Assembly: GCF_000422725.1 (NCBI RefSeq)
Contig: NZ_AUGP01000029.1
Coordinates: 114,683 to 178,682, forward strand
Origin: Flavobacterium subsaxonicum WB 4.1-42 = DSM 21790
GTDB taxonomy: Bacteria; Bacteroidota; Bacteroidia; Flavobacteriales; Flavobacteriaceae
DNA: 64,000 nt
Direction: 5' to 3'
Position numbers and translations under genes: made by a program. The first letter of the stretch is position 1. Each line of letters opens with the position of its first letter. The notes under the pieces were generated by a model. It saw only the letters and a program-made list of their open reading frames with translations. It made no database searches and was not told the origin of the DNA. Below, in pieces: positions 36,782-45,325 of the stretch.

Positions 36782-38965
36782 TTAATGCGCTATCACTACC
36801 CTTACCCATTGCTTTTTACTATCTGATATAACCTCCGCCAGATAAACACCATCGGCCAAAGAAGATGAGTTAACGGTAAAGCCTTCTCTACTTTGTTTTA
36901 CTACCACATTAACTACTGCGCCAACTGCGTTGTAGAGTTTTAGGCTATTAGTCTCTCCTGTTGCCTTAACCGTAAACTCGTTAACAGCCGGGTTAGGGTA
37001 AATTAACACAGTATTATCTGTAACAAAATTATTAGGCACAGCTAAAGCCAAACAGTTGGGCAAGGTTTCGCAGTTGCATAGCATTTCCATCTGTTGGGCT
37101 GTAAATTGCGTGTAAGTACTATTTACATCGCTATTTTCTGGATGGTCTGCCGTACGGCCATCGCAAGCCAATAGGTTATCTTCATAAAAATTAGTAAGCT
37201 TATAGTAAACACCGTTATCGCAACTGCCTTCGGCGTTGTATACTACCACGTCTCCGCCAACCTCAACGGTTCCGCTAAGATTATAATTAGTAACCCGCGC
37301 CCTCATGCCAACCAGGGCATTACCGCTCATTACTGCATTTTCTACAAAAGCCTGGCCTTGTATAATAGCATTTCCGCTATAAGTACCGCCATTAACAAAA
37401 GCATTATTAAGCACTTTTGCACTACCGCTTATAATGGCATCTTTAACCAGCGCCGTATTTTCTAAGCGCACATTGCCCGTAATCTGGGCATTCCCTAAAA
37501 CTATAGCAGACGGGCTTACATAAACACTTGACGCTACCGATGCCGATGCAGCAACCCAACCACCACCATTAGCATGAACAGCACCATCTGTTTTTAACTG
37601 CTCCCTGAAATTTGCCGGTTCCTGAAAACCTTCCGGCACCGCACCTGTTATGGTAAGTTCATAAGGGAACCTGAAATGCTTTGGGTAGCCATGCCATGTA
37701 TCGTTGGTAGCATTGGTGGTAGTATCGTTAAACGGCGCACCCATAACCATAAGGTACATTGCGGTTTCATCGCCCTCTAACGCAAAGGCAATCTCGGCAG
37801 TATTGGCACTATAGGTGTCACTGTAACGGCTAACGGTACCATCAGGGTGTGCCGTTACAAATCCGTAGCGCCATCCGGCATGTATGTTGGCATCGGTATG
37901 GCCTTTAAATTTTACGATAACCGAACAACTTTCGGCATCTACATGCAGCGGTACTATATTATACGAATACTCTTCCGGTGCCTGCTCAATGGGTATGGCG
38001 TAACGATTTTCTGTCCCTTCAACCTTTGTTAATACATTATATGCAGCCTGAACCGTGGGCAGGTAATTAAGCTGATCGGCAGCCCTATACTCCCTTAGAT
38101 AATTCCCAAGATTGTTATATTCAAAATCAAAGGTTGCCATTCGCCTTATATGGCTATACATAATCGTATTAAACTGTTCCTGGTTATAGTTGCCCAGCCT
38201 TTTGTAAGCTGCTATTGGATATTCGTTACTTAACGATTCCCTCCATAAACGGTTAACCATGTTAATACCTTCGGCATCCATAATTGCAAAAAGCAAAGGA
38301 TAATTTTCGTAAGTATTTTTCCAGTCGCCCCAGGTTTCTAAATGGTATACATCCATACCCCAGGCCGTTACATCCTGCGGATAGATAAGGTTACGCATAA
38401 AATTGGCATGGGTTTCCCAAAAAATACCCGCATTGTTCCAAACGGGGCCAAGGCCGTTAGCGTTACGATAATCTATAACACATTGCGCCTGCAGGCTGTG
38501 CACCAGCTCGTGCGCGGCTACATCGCCGGTTTGCATGGCTATAGGGTGCACCCAAAACGCACCTATAACTCCATCTACATCGCCGCCGTTTGCAAAACCC
38601 TGAACCACATCGGGTCCATAAGTGCCATACATTATTATGGGTATTTTATATTGGGCGAGATTTGTGCCTGCCGAATCGTCTAAAAAACCAAGGTCTTTAA
38701 AATTATCGTACAGCATTTCCATAGTATTTAATATGGTTTGCGGATTAAATGCTAACGAAACATCTGCGGTATAACTTGCAGGATCTGTGCCTACAGTATT
38801 GCCCCATATCATGATAAAATTATCGCTTTGTGCGGTTTTATCCCAGGTAAACTGGCCGCCTTCTATCGTATTGGTATCCTGAATGTAAAGGGGGATATAA
38901 ACGGTTTTCTGAGCAAATAAAGGCATTGCCAACAGGCAGGCAAAAGAGAGTAATAGTTGTTTCAT
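36782..38965 (-). CDS. T9SS type A protein with DUF6055-like HExxH domain and hexapeptide beta-helix
   Basis: The product has 727 residues with signal peptide KQLLLSFACLLAMPLFAQ. Residues ~20-450 resemble DUF6055: FIMIWGNTVGTDP, GDVAAHELVHSLQAQCVIDYR with an HExxH zinc-peptidase motif, then GIFWETHANFMRNLIYP and MDVYHLETWGDWKNTYENYPLLFAIMDAEG. Residues ~470-590 are short hexapeptide-like turns (VYVSPSAIVLGNAQITGNVRLENTALVKDA...) that predict a left-handed beta-helix. The end (VLIYPNPAVNEFTVKATGETNSLKLYNAVG ... SLADGVYLAEV) is a type A T9SS sorting domain. It is a secreted, probably surface-attached, candidate metallopeptidase; activity is not proven. Confidence 0.88.
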   Translation of the reverse strand: MKQLLLSFACLLAMPLFAQKTVYIPLYIQDTNTIEGGQFTWDKTAQSDNFIMIWGNTVGTDPASYTADVSLAFNPQTILNTMEMLYDNFKDLGFLDDSAGTNLAQYKIPIIMYGTYGPDVVQGFANGGDVDGVIGAFWVHPIAMQTGDVAAHELVHSLQAQCVIDYRNANGLGPVWNNAGIFWETHANFMRNLIYPQDVTAWGMDVYHLETWGDWKNTYENYPLLFAIMDAEGINMVNRLWRESLSNEYPIAAYKRLGNYNQEQFNTIMYSHIRRMATFDFEYNNLGNYLREYRAADQLNYLPTVQAAYNVLTKVEGTENRYAIPIEQAPEEYSYNIVPLHVDAESCSVIVKFKGHTDANIHAGWRYGFVTAHPDGTVSRYSDTYSANTAEIAFALEGDETAMYLMVMGAPFNDTTTNATNDTWHGYPKHFRFPYELTITGAVPEGFQEPANFREQLKTDGAVHANGGGWVAASASVASSVYVSPSAIVLGNAQITGNVRLENTALVKDAIISGSAKVLNNAFVNGGTYSGNAIIQGQAFVENAVMSGNALVGMRARVTNYNLSGTVEVGGDVVVYNAEGSCDNGVYYKLTNFYEDNLLACDGRTADHPENSDVNSTYTQFTAQQMEMLCNCETLPNCLALAVPNNFVTDNTVLIYPNPAVNEFTVKATGETNSLKLYNAVGAVVNVVVKQSREGFTVNSSSLADGVYLAEVISDSKKQWVRVVIAH

Positions 38966-39024
38966 ACTATAGGTTTACATAATAGTAAATCTATAAAAAG
39001 AAATGGATTACACAACAATAGTAC

Positions 39025-39504
39025 TCAAGATTTAAGACGACTACCCAAAGCTATAAATTTGTTTATCCTGCCCGAAAAGAAAATTGGTAACGCTAACGTT
39101 ATCAATAACGCTGCATTAATAATTAAGTAAGACAGATATCCAAATTTATTAGGAATAACTTCTGAATATTTAGCTCCTGTTTTATCGTATAAGATAAGTA
39201 TAAATAGTATCCAAAATAACAAAACAGAATGTGCCCACCCCCACTTTTGCTTAATTACAATGTACAAGGATATTGAAAATGATAGTAAAAGGCCTGTCAA
39301 AGCTCCTATTGATAAATAAAGCAAAAAAAGAAAACCATTGTATTTCTCAATAATATCCCATTTATTAGCTGCCTGATGATATTCTTCCAAAAAATCTGTA
39401 AACCACATTTTTACAATTATCTGGCTGGCACAAGATATAAGCCATGTGGCTAAAAAATGCAATAACAATAACCTAAAGTTAATAAGGTTAATAAAATTTT
39501 TCAA
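39025..39504 (-). CDS. Small multi-pass membrane protein, unknown
   Basis: The product has 159 residues with about four hydrophobic segments (residues ~8-28, 52-80, 87-107 and 122-145). No family is recognised. The composition is more AT-rich and Ile/Leu/Phe-rich than that of its neighbours, suggesting it may be a less conserved accessory gene. It stands alone, with 57 bp to the upstream gene on the same strand. A real gene is likely because the frame is long and begins with a plausible membrane start, but nothing in the sequence gives its role. Confidence 0.72.
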   Translation of the reverse strand: MKNFINLINFRLLLLHFLATWLISCASQIIVKMWFTDFLEEYHQAANKWDIIEKYNGFLFLLYLSIGALTGLLLSFSISLYIVIKQKWGWAHSVLLFWILFILILYDKTGAKYSEVIPNKFGYLSYLIINAALLITLALPIFFSGRINKFIALGSRLKS

Positions 39505-39561
39505 TGCTATTGGCTTTTTTTATATTGGATGCCCAAATATACACTTTTATTAGCTTAACGG

Positions 39562-40137
39562 CTATTGGGCAATAATCCCCACCTGTGTTGCTAAAACTTC
39601 GTTATTTGTTACCAGTAAGTTAGATGTCATTCCTACAACCTCATCATCGCTTTCGCTTAAAAACTGGGCAGTGCTAATATAGATGGTTTCTCCGTTAGAA
39701 AATTCGAGGGCAATATATTGTGGCGATACGGTTTTGGGTGCCCTCTTAAGGCCTAAAATTCCGCTGCCGGGTTTGTAGGTATTTATTTCCTGCCAGCCGA
39801 TGCGTACATCTGTAATGGTTTCAGAAATTACGCTCTTCCAAACGGTTTCTTTAGATACATCCCACATTTGATACACAGGCGACGGACCGAATTCATTAAT
39901 TTTTAACCCAACCTCGTATTGCACAAAGTGGCTGTCCCACCAAAACTCAACGACATCATTATTTCTCGAATATAAAAATACCGAATAGCCAACCGTATCG
40001 ATATCAGCAAAATGGGTTTTGTAATTAGGTTCGGCAGATTGATGAAGCAATTCGGCATATTTAGCCTTAACAAGCTGTAGGCCAATTAACTGTTTGCAAT
40101 GGTTATGATATAAGGTATGCCTGTGGGTAAAATCCAT
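39562..40137 (-). CDS. Hypothetical soluble protein
   Basis: The product has 191 residues from the ATG at 40137 (MDFTHRHTLYHNHCKQ). The open frame reaches 40188, but that extension overlaps the upstream gene by 47 bp, whereas the chosen start leaves a 4 bp gap, so they may be cotranscribed. No signal peptide or membrane segment is seen. The middle is rich in aromatic residues (YSVFLYSRNNDVVEFWWDSHFVQYEV) and the rest appears mainly beta. I do not recognise the family. Because it follows the metal-receptor-like gene tightly, a related role is possible but unsupported. Confidence 0.75.
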   Translation of the reverse strand: MDFTHRHTLYHNHCKQLIGLQLVKAKYAELLHQSAEPNYKTHFADIDTVGYSVFLYSRNNDVVEFWWDSHFVQYEVGLKINEFGPSPVYQMWDVSKETVWKSVISETITDVRIGWQEINTYKPGSGILGLKRAPKTVSPQYIALEFSNGETIYISTAQFLSESDDEVVGMTSNLLVTNNEVLATQVGIIAQ

Positions 40138-40141
40138 ATAA

Positions 40142-40963
40142 TCAGGCAGGCTCCTGCATCCTGTCCTGCAATTTTTTAAAGTAGTCAAAGGCTTTTACCA
40201 GCCTGCTGCCGTACCAGCTAAACATTTCGCCATCTACAAAAATGGTTTTAGCGTGGTGGGTGTGGCGGCCAAGTTCAAAAGCATCTTCATCTTTAAACGG
40301 ATAGGGTTCTGACGATAAAAAAATCGCATCGGGGTCGCCCTGAATACGCATTTTTTGCACCACCACTTCGGGGTAGCGGCCTTCCCTGTCCTCGTAAATG
40401 TTGCTAAAGTGGTTTAGCTTCATCATTTCGTTTATAAACGTACCGTTGCCGGCAGCCATGTAGGGGTCTTTCCAGATAAAGTACGCCGTTTTAAGCCACT
40501 CGCGGCCCTTTATAAACTTTTCAAAATCCTGCTGGGCGTAGTTTATTTTATCTATCCACTGGCGCGACTGCGTGCGAACGCTAAACAGGCGGCCAAAATC
40601 GTCGATCATTCTAATAACATCCTGTATGGTAACAATATCGCTAACCCATACCGGGGCAATCTGGCGCATGGCTTCTACAATCTCCAGCGTATTTTCTTCC
40701 TTATTGGCAATAATAATATCAGGCTGTAAAAGCTGCACTTTATCGGCATGCACCTTTTTAGTACCGCCAATAATGGTTTTGGTGGATTTTAAGTGGTACG
40801 GATGCACGCAAAACTTAGTAATGCCCACAAGGCGGTCTTCGAGGCCTAAGTCGAACAGCAGCTCTGTAATAGAGGGCACCAGGCATACTATGCGCATGGG
40901 CACGGCACTTAGGGTTATAGTTGTACCGGTCTGGTCGGTAAAAGTTTTGGTTTCAGGTTTCAA
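40142..40963 (-). CDS. Periplasmic-binding-protein-like helical metal receptor without signal peptide
   Basis: The product has 273 residues starting at TTG. The N-terminus TFTDQTGTTITLSAVPMRIVCLVPSITELLFDLGLEDRLVGITKFCVHP matches the BtuF/FecB class of helical-backbone metal or cofactor receptors (siderophore, haem or cobalamin binding), as do VQLLQPDIIIANKEENTLE and MIDDFGRLF. Such proteins normally bind their ligand in the periplasm and hand it to an ABC importer. No signal peptide or lipobox is seen here and no permease or ATPase gene is next to it, so either the start is misjudged or this branch is cytosolic. pyrF lies 24 bp upstream, on the same strand. Confidence 0.82.
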   Translation of the reverse strand: MKPETKTFTDQTGTTITLSAVPMRIVCLVPSITELLFDLGLEDRLVGITKFCVHPYHLKSTKTIIGGTKKVHADKVQLLQPDIIIANKEENTLEIVEAMRQIAPVWVSDIVTIQDVIRMIDDFGRLFSVRTQSRQWIDKINYAQQDFEKFIKGREWLKTAYFIWKDPYMAAGNGTFINEMMKLNHFSNIYEDREGRYPEVVVQKMRIQGDPDAIFLSSEPYPFKDEDAFELGRHTHHAKTIFVDGEMFSWYGSRLVKAFDYFKKLQDRMQEPA

Positions 40964-40987
40964 ATTAGGATATTCTAAAGGCGCTGA

Positions 40988-41827
40988 TTAAAGGTCTATT
41001 TTGGCAAGCTGCCCATCTAACAATATCTTATGCATTTCCTGTTGCACCTTAAGAGCTTCTTCGCGGGCTTTTTCGGCAAAATTGGTACCGTTACCCGCAT
41101 AAAGAATAGCACGCGATGAGTTTACAAGCAGGCCAACATGGTTGTTCATACCATATTTGCATACCTCTTCAAGACTGCCGCCCTGTGCCCCCACTCCGGG
41201 AACGAGTATAAAGCTATCCGGAATTATTTTACGGATTTCTGTAAAATATTCGGCTTTGGTAGCACCCACCACATACATGAGGTTTTGGCTGTTAGCCCAC
41301 GTTTTAGATGTTTCTAAAACCTGTTTGTACAACTCTTTATCGCCCGCCACTTTTGTCTGAAAATCAAAAGCACCTCCGTTAGATGTTAGTGCCAGCAGTA
41401 TTGTAAACTTGTTCGGCACTGCCAAAAACGGCTCCACACTATCTTTGCCCATATACGGCGCTACAGTAATAGAGTCGAAATTCATATCCTGCAAAAATGC
41501 CTTGGCATACATGGCCGATGTATTGCCAATGTCGCCGCGCTTGGCATCGGCAATAGTAAATACCTCGGGGTGTTTATCATTAAGGTATTTAATGGTTTTT
41601 TCAAGCGAATTCCATCCCTTTAAGCCATACGCTTCAAAAAAGGCCGTATTGGGTTTATAGGCCACAGCAAGATCGTGTGTGGCATCTATAATGGCTTTGT
41701 TAAACTCAAATATAGGGTCTTCGGTATCCAGCAGGTGTTGCGGTATCTTGTTTAAGTCTACATCAAGGCCTACACATAGAAACGATTGTTTTAGACGTAT
41801 TTGTTCGAATAACTGTTGGGTGGTCAT
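40988..41827 (-). CDS. pyrF: Orotidine-5'-phosphate decarboxylase
   Basis: The product has 279 residues starting at the ATG at 41827 ([25 protein letters not shown]); the longer ORF extends through the promoter -7 element and is rejected. The enzyme decarboxylates OMP to UMP in pyrimidine synthesis. Signatures are [26 protein letters not shown], and [18 protein letters not shown], with the catalytic D-x-K-x-x-D residues. The type 2 form of about 270-280 residues is the usual one in Bacteroidota. The flanking gap contains a dispersed inverted repeat. Confidence 0.96.
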   Translation of the reverse strand: MTTQQLFEQIRLKQSFLCVGLDVDLNKIPQHLLDTEDPIFEFNKAIIDATHDLAVAYKPNTAFFEAYGLKGWNSLEKTIKYLNDKHPEVFTIADAKRGDIGNTSAMYAKAFLQDMNFDSITVAPYMGKDSVEPFLAVPNKFTILLALTSNGGAFDFQTKVAGDKELYKQVLETSKTWANSQNLMYVVGATKAEYFTEIRKIIPDSFILVPGVGAQGGSLEEVCKYGMNNHVGLLVNSSRAILYAGNGTNFAEKAREEALKVQQEMHKILLDGQLAKIDL

Positions 41828-41853
41828 TGTTTGTGTGTTGATAGTTGCTTTTG

Positions 41854-41861
41854 CAAAAATA
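41854..41861 (-). promoter_or_regulatory. -7 element of pyrF
   Basis: TATTTTTG on the minus strand matches TAnnTTTG and lies 27 bp before the chosen pyrF start. A -33 box is not clear. Confidence 0.45.
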
Positions 41862-41893
41862 AGGATTTTATATTGAAAATCCATGAGGGAAAT

Positions 41894-41987
41894 GGAACGC
41901 GGATGACGCCAATGCTTCGCAGGACGGATTTTAGCAACTGGATAAATCCGTGTCAATCAATTTTTAAATCCGCGTTATCCGTGTTCC
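41894..41987. repeat. Dispersed intergenic inverted repeat (copy 1, pyrF-prfA gap)
   Basis: The arms GGAACGCGGATGACG (41894-41908) and CGCGTTATCCGTGTTCC (41971-41987) are inverted copies of a sequence that also forms the element at 43631-43751. Confidence 0.75.
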
Positions 41988-41996
41988 ATAAATCGC

Positions 41997-42022
41997 AAAA
42001 AAAATCCCGCCAAAGCGGGATT
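41997..42022 (-). terminator. Terminator of prfA
   Basis: AATCCCGC (42003-42010) pairs with GCGGGATT (42015-42022), followed on the minus strand by T6. It lies 9 bp after the prfA stop. Confidence 0.85.
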
Positions 42023-42030
42023 CCTGATAT

Positions 42031-43104
42031 TTAATAAACTTCTGTTTCCTTAAGTTTTTCTGTGTTGTTAACCAACTGAAGCTCGTCGATCATTTTGTGG
42101 ATGTTGCCATTCATAAAACCATCAAGGTCGAATAAGTTAAGCCCTATCCTGTGATCTGTAATACGGCCCTGAGAATAGTTATACGTACGGATCTTAGCCG
42201 AACGGTCGCCACTGCTTACCTGAGAGGTACGTGTAGCCGCATCTATTTCCTGTTTTTTGGCAAGCTCCATTTCATAAAGGCGCGAGCGTAAAACCTGGGT
42301 TGCTTTATCTTTATTTTTATGCTGCGATTTCTCGTCCTGGCACTGCGCCACCAAACCTGTTGGCAAGTGCGTTAAACGTACAGCCGATTTGGTTGTGTTA
42401 ACCGACTGCCCACCGGGACCAGACGAACAGAAGTAATCAATACGTACCTCGTTCATATCCAGCTGTACATCAAACTCTTCAGCTTCCGGCAATACCATTA
42501 CCGTAGCAGCAGAGGTGTGTACACGGCCCTGGGTTTCTGTTTGTGGTACACGCTGCACACGGTGTACACCGGCTTCAAACTTAAGTGTACCGTAAACATC
42601 TTCTCCGCTAACTTCAAAAATAACCTCTTTAAAGCCACCCGATGTACCTTCGCTAACGTCTACAATACTGGTTCTCCAGCCTTTGTTTTCGCAATATTTG
42701 GTATACATCCTAAATAAGTCGCCTGCAAAAATACTGGCCTCATCGCCACCGGTACCGGCACGAATCTCTACCATTACATTCTTGGCATCTTCTGGATCTT
42801 TAGGTATAAGCATAAATTTAATCTCGTCTTCCAGTTCCGGAAGCCTTTTCTTAGCCTCATCCAATTGCATCTTGGCCATCTCTACCATTTCGGCATCGCT
42901 GCCGTCGGCCATAATTTCCTGGGCTTCTTTAAGGTTGCCCGTAACAATTAAATATTCGTCGCGCTTGTCTACCAGCGCCTTTAAGTCTTTATACTCTTTA
43001 TTTAACTGTACATAACGTTTTTGGTCGGAAATAATATCCGGCTGTATAACAAGGTCAGATACCTCATCAAAACGCTGCTTTATATACTGTAACCTGTCTA
43101 ACAT
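42031..43104 (-). CDS. prfA: Peptide chain release factor 1
   Basis: The 357-residue protein is RF1, which releases nascent chains at UAG and UAA stops. The peptidyl-tRNA hydrolysis motif GGQ is in [25 protein letters not shown]. The upstream decoding region [22 protein letters not shown] is typical of RF1/RF2, with RF1-type features. The coiled N-terminal domain (residues ~1-100) and length are normal. A promoter is located at 43130-43158. Confidence 0.98.
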   Translation of the reverse strand: MLDRLQYIKQRFDEVSDLVIQPDIISDQKRYVQLNKEYKDLKALVDKRDEYLIVTGNLKEAQEIMADGSDAEMVEMAKMQLDEAKKRLPELEDEIKFMLIPKDPEDAKNVMVEIRAGTGGDEASIFAGDLFRMYTKYCENKGWRTSIVDVSEGTSGGFKEVIFEVSGEDVYGTLKFEAGVHRVQRVPQTETQGRVHTSAATVMVLPEAEEFDVQLDMNEVRIDYFCSSGPGGQSVNTTKSAVRLTHLPTGLVAQCQDEKSQHKNKDKATQVLRSRLYEMELAKKQEIDAATRTSQVSSGDRSAKIRTYNYSQGRITDHRIGLNLFDLDGFMNGNIHKMIDELQLVNNTEKLKETEVY

Positions 43105-43129
43105 AGTCTTTTCCCTTTAATTGAAAGTG

Positions 43130-43158
43130 CAAAATTACGTAATTTTTTTGATTCTCAA
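43130..43158 (-). promoter_or_regulatory. prfA promoter
   Basis: TTG (43158-43156), an 18 bp spacer and TAATTTTG (43137-43130) on the minus strand fit the consensus and lie 26 bp before the ATG. Confidence 0.55.
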
Positions 43159-43190
43159 TACACTATACTTAATACAAAAACCGTACCTGT

Positions 43191-43565
43191 TTAAGCACAG
43201 CTTTTGCAGTAGCCGGTAATCCAGCTGCTGCTGTTTTGCAGCCTGTAGCCATCGGGTAGTGTAAAGGTAACCTGCTCCTGCAGGCACTCTACCTTTTCGC
43301 ACCCAAGGCACCTAAAATGAAAATGATCGTGCGCATGGTTATGCTCCTCGCAGCTGTGGCACAGGGCAAAGTAAAACTTACCATCATCGGCCAGAATTTT
43401 GTGGGTAACACCATCTTCGCAAAAGCGGTTAAGCACACGGTAAATAGTAACACGGTCCATTACACCTTTAACCTCTGCCTCTATCCTTTCCTGGCTTAAC
43501 GCGGAATTGGCTGCCTGCAACAGCTCCATTATCATTTTTTTGGCGGGTGTGTTTCTCCTGTTCAT
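43191..43565 (-). CDS. Fur-family metal-responsive repressor (possibly Zur-like)
   Basis: The 124-residue protein has a winged-helix N-terminal part (SALSQERIEAEVKGVMDRVTIYRVLNRFCEDGVTHKI) and a Fur-type metal domain. Structural zinc pairs are visible as CLGC and CKSC. A His-rich segment (CHSCEEHNHAHDHFHFRCLGC) is suited to metal sensing. It resembles Zur more than Fur, although Fur, Zur and PerR cannot be told apart reliably by eye. A TGCAA-N5-TTGCA inverted repeat just before its start codon could be its own operator. Confidence 0.9.
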   Translation of the reverse strand: MNRRNTPAKKMIMELLQAANSALSQERIEAEVKGVMDRVTIYRVLNRFCEDGVTHKILADDGKFYFALCHSCEEHNHAHDHFHFRCLGCEKVECLQEQVTFTLPDGYRLQNSSSWITGYCKSCA

Positions 43566-43572
43566 TTATTAA

Positions 43573-43587
43573 TGCAATTAAGTTGCA
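43573..43587. promoter_or_regulatory. Candidate operator of the Fur-family gene
   Basis: The perfect inverted repeat TGCAA-TTAAG-TTGCA lies 8 bp upstream of the regulator's ATG. Autoregulation is inferred from position and symmetry only. Confidence 0.45.
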
Positions 43588-43630
43588 ATAATACGGAATT
43601 TATTTATCTTTACCAAATTATTGTGATAAT

Positions 43631-43751
43631 GGAACACGGATAATACGGATGGAGGCATACGCGGATTTACATGGATTTTATAATTAGATTCATTGATGCA
43701 ATACATAATTAAAATCTGCGTAAATCCGCGTCATCCGCGTCATCCGCGTTC
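43631..43751. repeat. Dispersed intergenic inverted repeat (copy 2)
   Basis: The left part (GGAACACGGATAATACGGAT ... ACGCGGATTTACATGGATTT) and the right part (AAATCTGCGTAAATCCGCG, TCATCCGCG twice, TTC) are imperfect inverted copies. They share the GGAACNCGGATNA arms of the element at 41894-41987. It fills the gap between the divergent Fur-family gene and the flavin oxidoreductase gene. Confidence 0.78.
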
Positions 43752-43786
43752 TAAAAATATACAGTTCAATCATCAATCAAAAAAAA

Positions 43787-44689
43787 ATGCAAACAAACTA
43801 CGAAGTAATTATAATAGGCGGCAGCTATGCAGGCCTATCTGCTGCAATGGCATTGGGAAGGGCATCGCGCAATGTATTAATAATAGATGCCAATAAACCC
43901 TGCAACCGCCAAACGCCGCATTCGCACAACTTTTTAACGCAGGATGGCGAAACCCCAGCAGCAATTTCGGCGAAAGCCAAAGAGCAGGTAATGGCCTACC
44001 CTACCGTAACTTTTTTAAACGATAGTGCTGTTAAGGCAGCTTCCGCAGAAAACGGGTTTAGCATTACGACAGAAAACGGAAAAACCTTTACAGGGAAGAA
44101 ATTACTACTTGCCACCGGTATAAAGGATATTATGCCTGAAATTGATGGTTTTGCAGAGTGCTGGGGGATATCGGTTATCCACTGCCCGTACTGCCACGGC
44201 TACGAAGTTAAAAACCAGCCAACTGCTATTTTGGCTAATGCCGATGCCGCCATGCATTACGCCCAGCTCCTGTTACAATGGACGAAGGACCTGACGCTCT
44301 TTACTAACGGCCCTGCCCTATTTACTAATGAACAGACAGCCAAACTGCAAAAGCACAACATTGCAGTTATTGAAGGCGAAGTAGCCCGACTTGAGCAGCA
44401 AAAGGGTCAGCTTGAGAGCATAGCGCTTAAAAATGGCAGTACCCATAATTTTAAGGTGCTGTACTACAAGCCGTCTTTCGAGCATCATACCAATTTGCAC
44501 GAGCAGCTACACTGCGCTGTTAACGATATGGGGTTTTTAGCTATCGACGAATGGCAAAAGAGTGAAGTATACGGAGTTTATGCTGCCGGAGATTGCACCA
44601 CCCCAATGCGATCGGTGGCTATGGCGGTAGCACAAGGCATGAAAGCCGGTGCTATGATAAATAATGAATTAGCTTCCGAGGCTTTTTAA
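43787..44689 (+). CDS. FAD-dependent thioredoxin reductase-like oxidoreductase
   Basis: The product has 300 residues. The N-terminal FAD-binding segment is YEVIIIGGSYAGLSAAMALGRASRNVLIIDA. A CPYCHGYEV dithiol motif and the C-terminal YAAGDCTTPMRSVAMAVAQGMKAGAMINNEL resemble thioredoxin reductase-like flavoproteins. The NADPH-binding motif is less clear in the middle. It differs from classical TrxB in size and in the region preceding the dithiol, so its electron acceptor is uncertain. It is divergent from the Fur-family gene, 221 bp apart across a repeat element. Confidence 0.88.
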   Translation: MQTNYEVIIIGGSYAGLSAAMALGRASRNVLIIDANKPCNRQTPHSHNFLTQDGETPAAISAKAKEQVMAYPTVTFLNDSAVKAASAENGFSITTENGKTFTGKKLLLATGIKDIMPEIDGFAECWGISVIHCPYCHGYEVKNQPTAILANADAAMHYAQLLLQWTKDLTLFTNGPALFTNEQTAKLQKHNIAVIEGEVARLEQQKGQLESIALKNGSTHNFKVLYYKPSFEHHTNLHEQLHCAVNDMGFLAIDEWQKSEVYGVYAAGDCTTPMRSVAMAVAQGMKAGAMINNELASEAF

Positions 44690-44760
44690 TTGGCTGATAA
44701 TTGTCATGTTATCTGTATATTTATTTTGATTACTTTGCACTATACTTAATTAACCTCACC

Positions 44761-45285
44761 ATGAAATTACTGAAATTTTCCGCGCTTGCCCTGATTGGCC
44801 TTGGCCTTATAACATCGTGTAAAAAGAAAGAAGAAGTTACCGATGTACCGCTTTCGGATACTAAAACCACTCAAAAATACCACCAGATAAAAGAGTTTGC
44901 CTGGCTGGAAGGCACTTGGGAAAACCCTACCCCACAAGGCACCTTTACCGAAACCTGGAAAAAAGCAGATGATTCTACCTTTACAGCCATAAGTGTTTTT
45001 GTTAAGGCTAAAGATACCCTGTTTCATGAAACGGTGGTGCTGGACCAAAAAGGCGATTCGCTACATTACATTGTTACCACAAAAAACCAGAAAGACGAGA
45101 AGCCGGTATCGTTTACCCTTAAAAGCTTTACGGCCAACAGCTATGTTTTTGAGAACAAGCAGCACGACTTTCCGCAGAAGATAACGTACACTAAAGTTAC
45201 TAACGACTCTATAGTGGCCGAAATAAGTGGCACTAAAAATAATAAGCCCGGGTTGGAGCAATTCCCCATGAAAAGAAAGCAATAA
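44761..45285 (+). CDS. DUF6265-like lipoprotein
   Basis: The product has 174 residues from the ATG at 44761 (MKLLKFSALALIGLGLITSC), whose lipobox LGLITSC marks a lipoprotein; the open frame extends 20 codons further upstream but without a signal. The mature part (FAWLEGTWENPTPQGTFTETWKKADDSTF, SFTANSYVFENKQHDFPQKITYTKV) fits a DUF6265-type calycin-like beta-barrel. The ligand and role are unknown. It lies 72 bp after the flavin oxidoreductase. Confidence 0.86.
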   Translation: MKLLKFSALALIGLGLITSCKKKEEVTDVPLSDTKTTQKYHQIKEFAWLEGTWENPTPQGTFTETWKKADDSTFTAISVFVKAKDTLFHETVVLDQKGDSLHYIVTTKNQKDEKPVSFTLKSFTANSYVFENKQHDFPQKITYTKVTNDSIVAEISGTKNNKPGLEQFPMKRKQ

Positions 45286-45325
45286 TTGGCGTCGGCTTCC
45301 TAAATTAGCGGTTTAAATTCGACTC

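Noticed and set aside
43787..44689. Assignment of the flavin oxidoreductase as TrxB (thioredoxin reductase)
   Set aside because: A CPYC dithiol and FAD motifs are present, but the surrounding sequence is not clearly classical TrxB, so only the family level is claimed.
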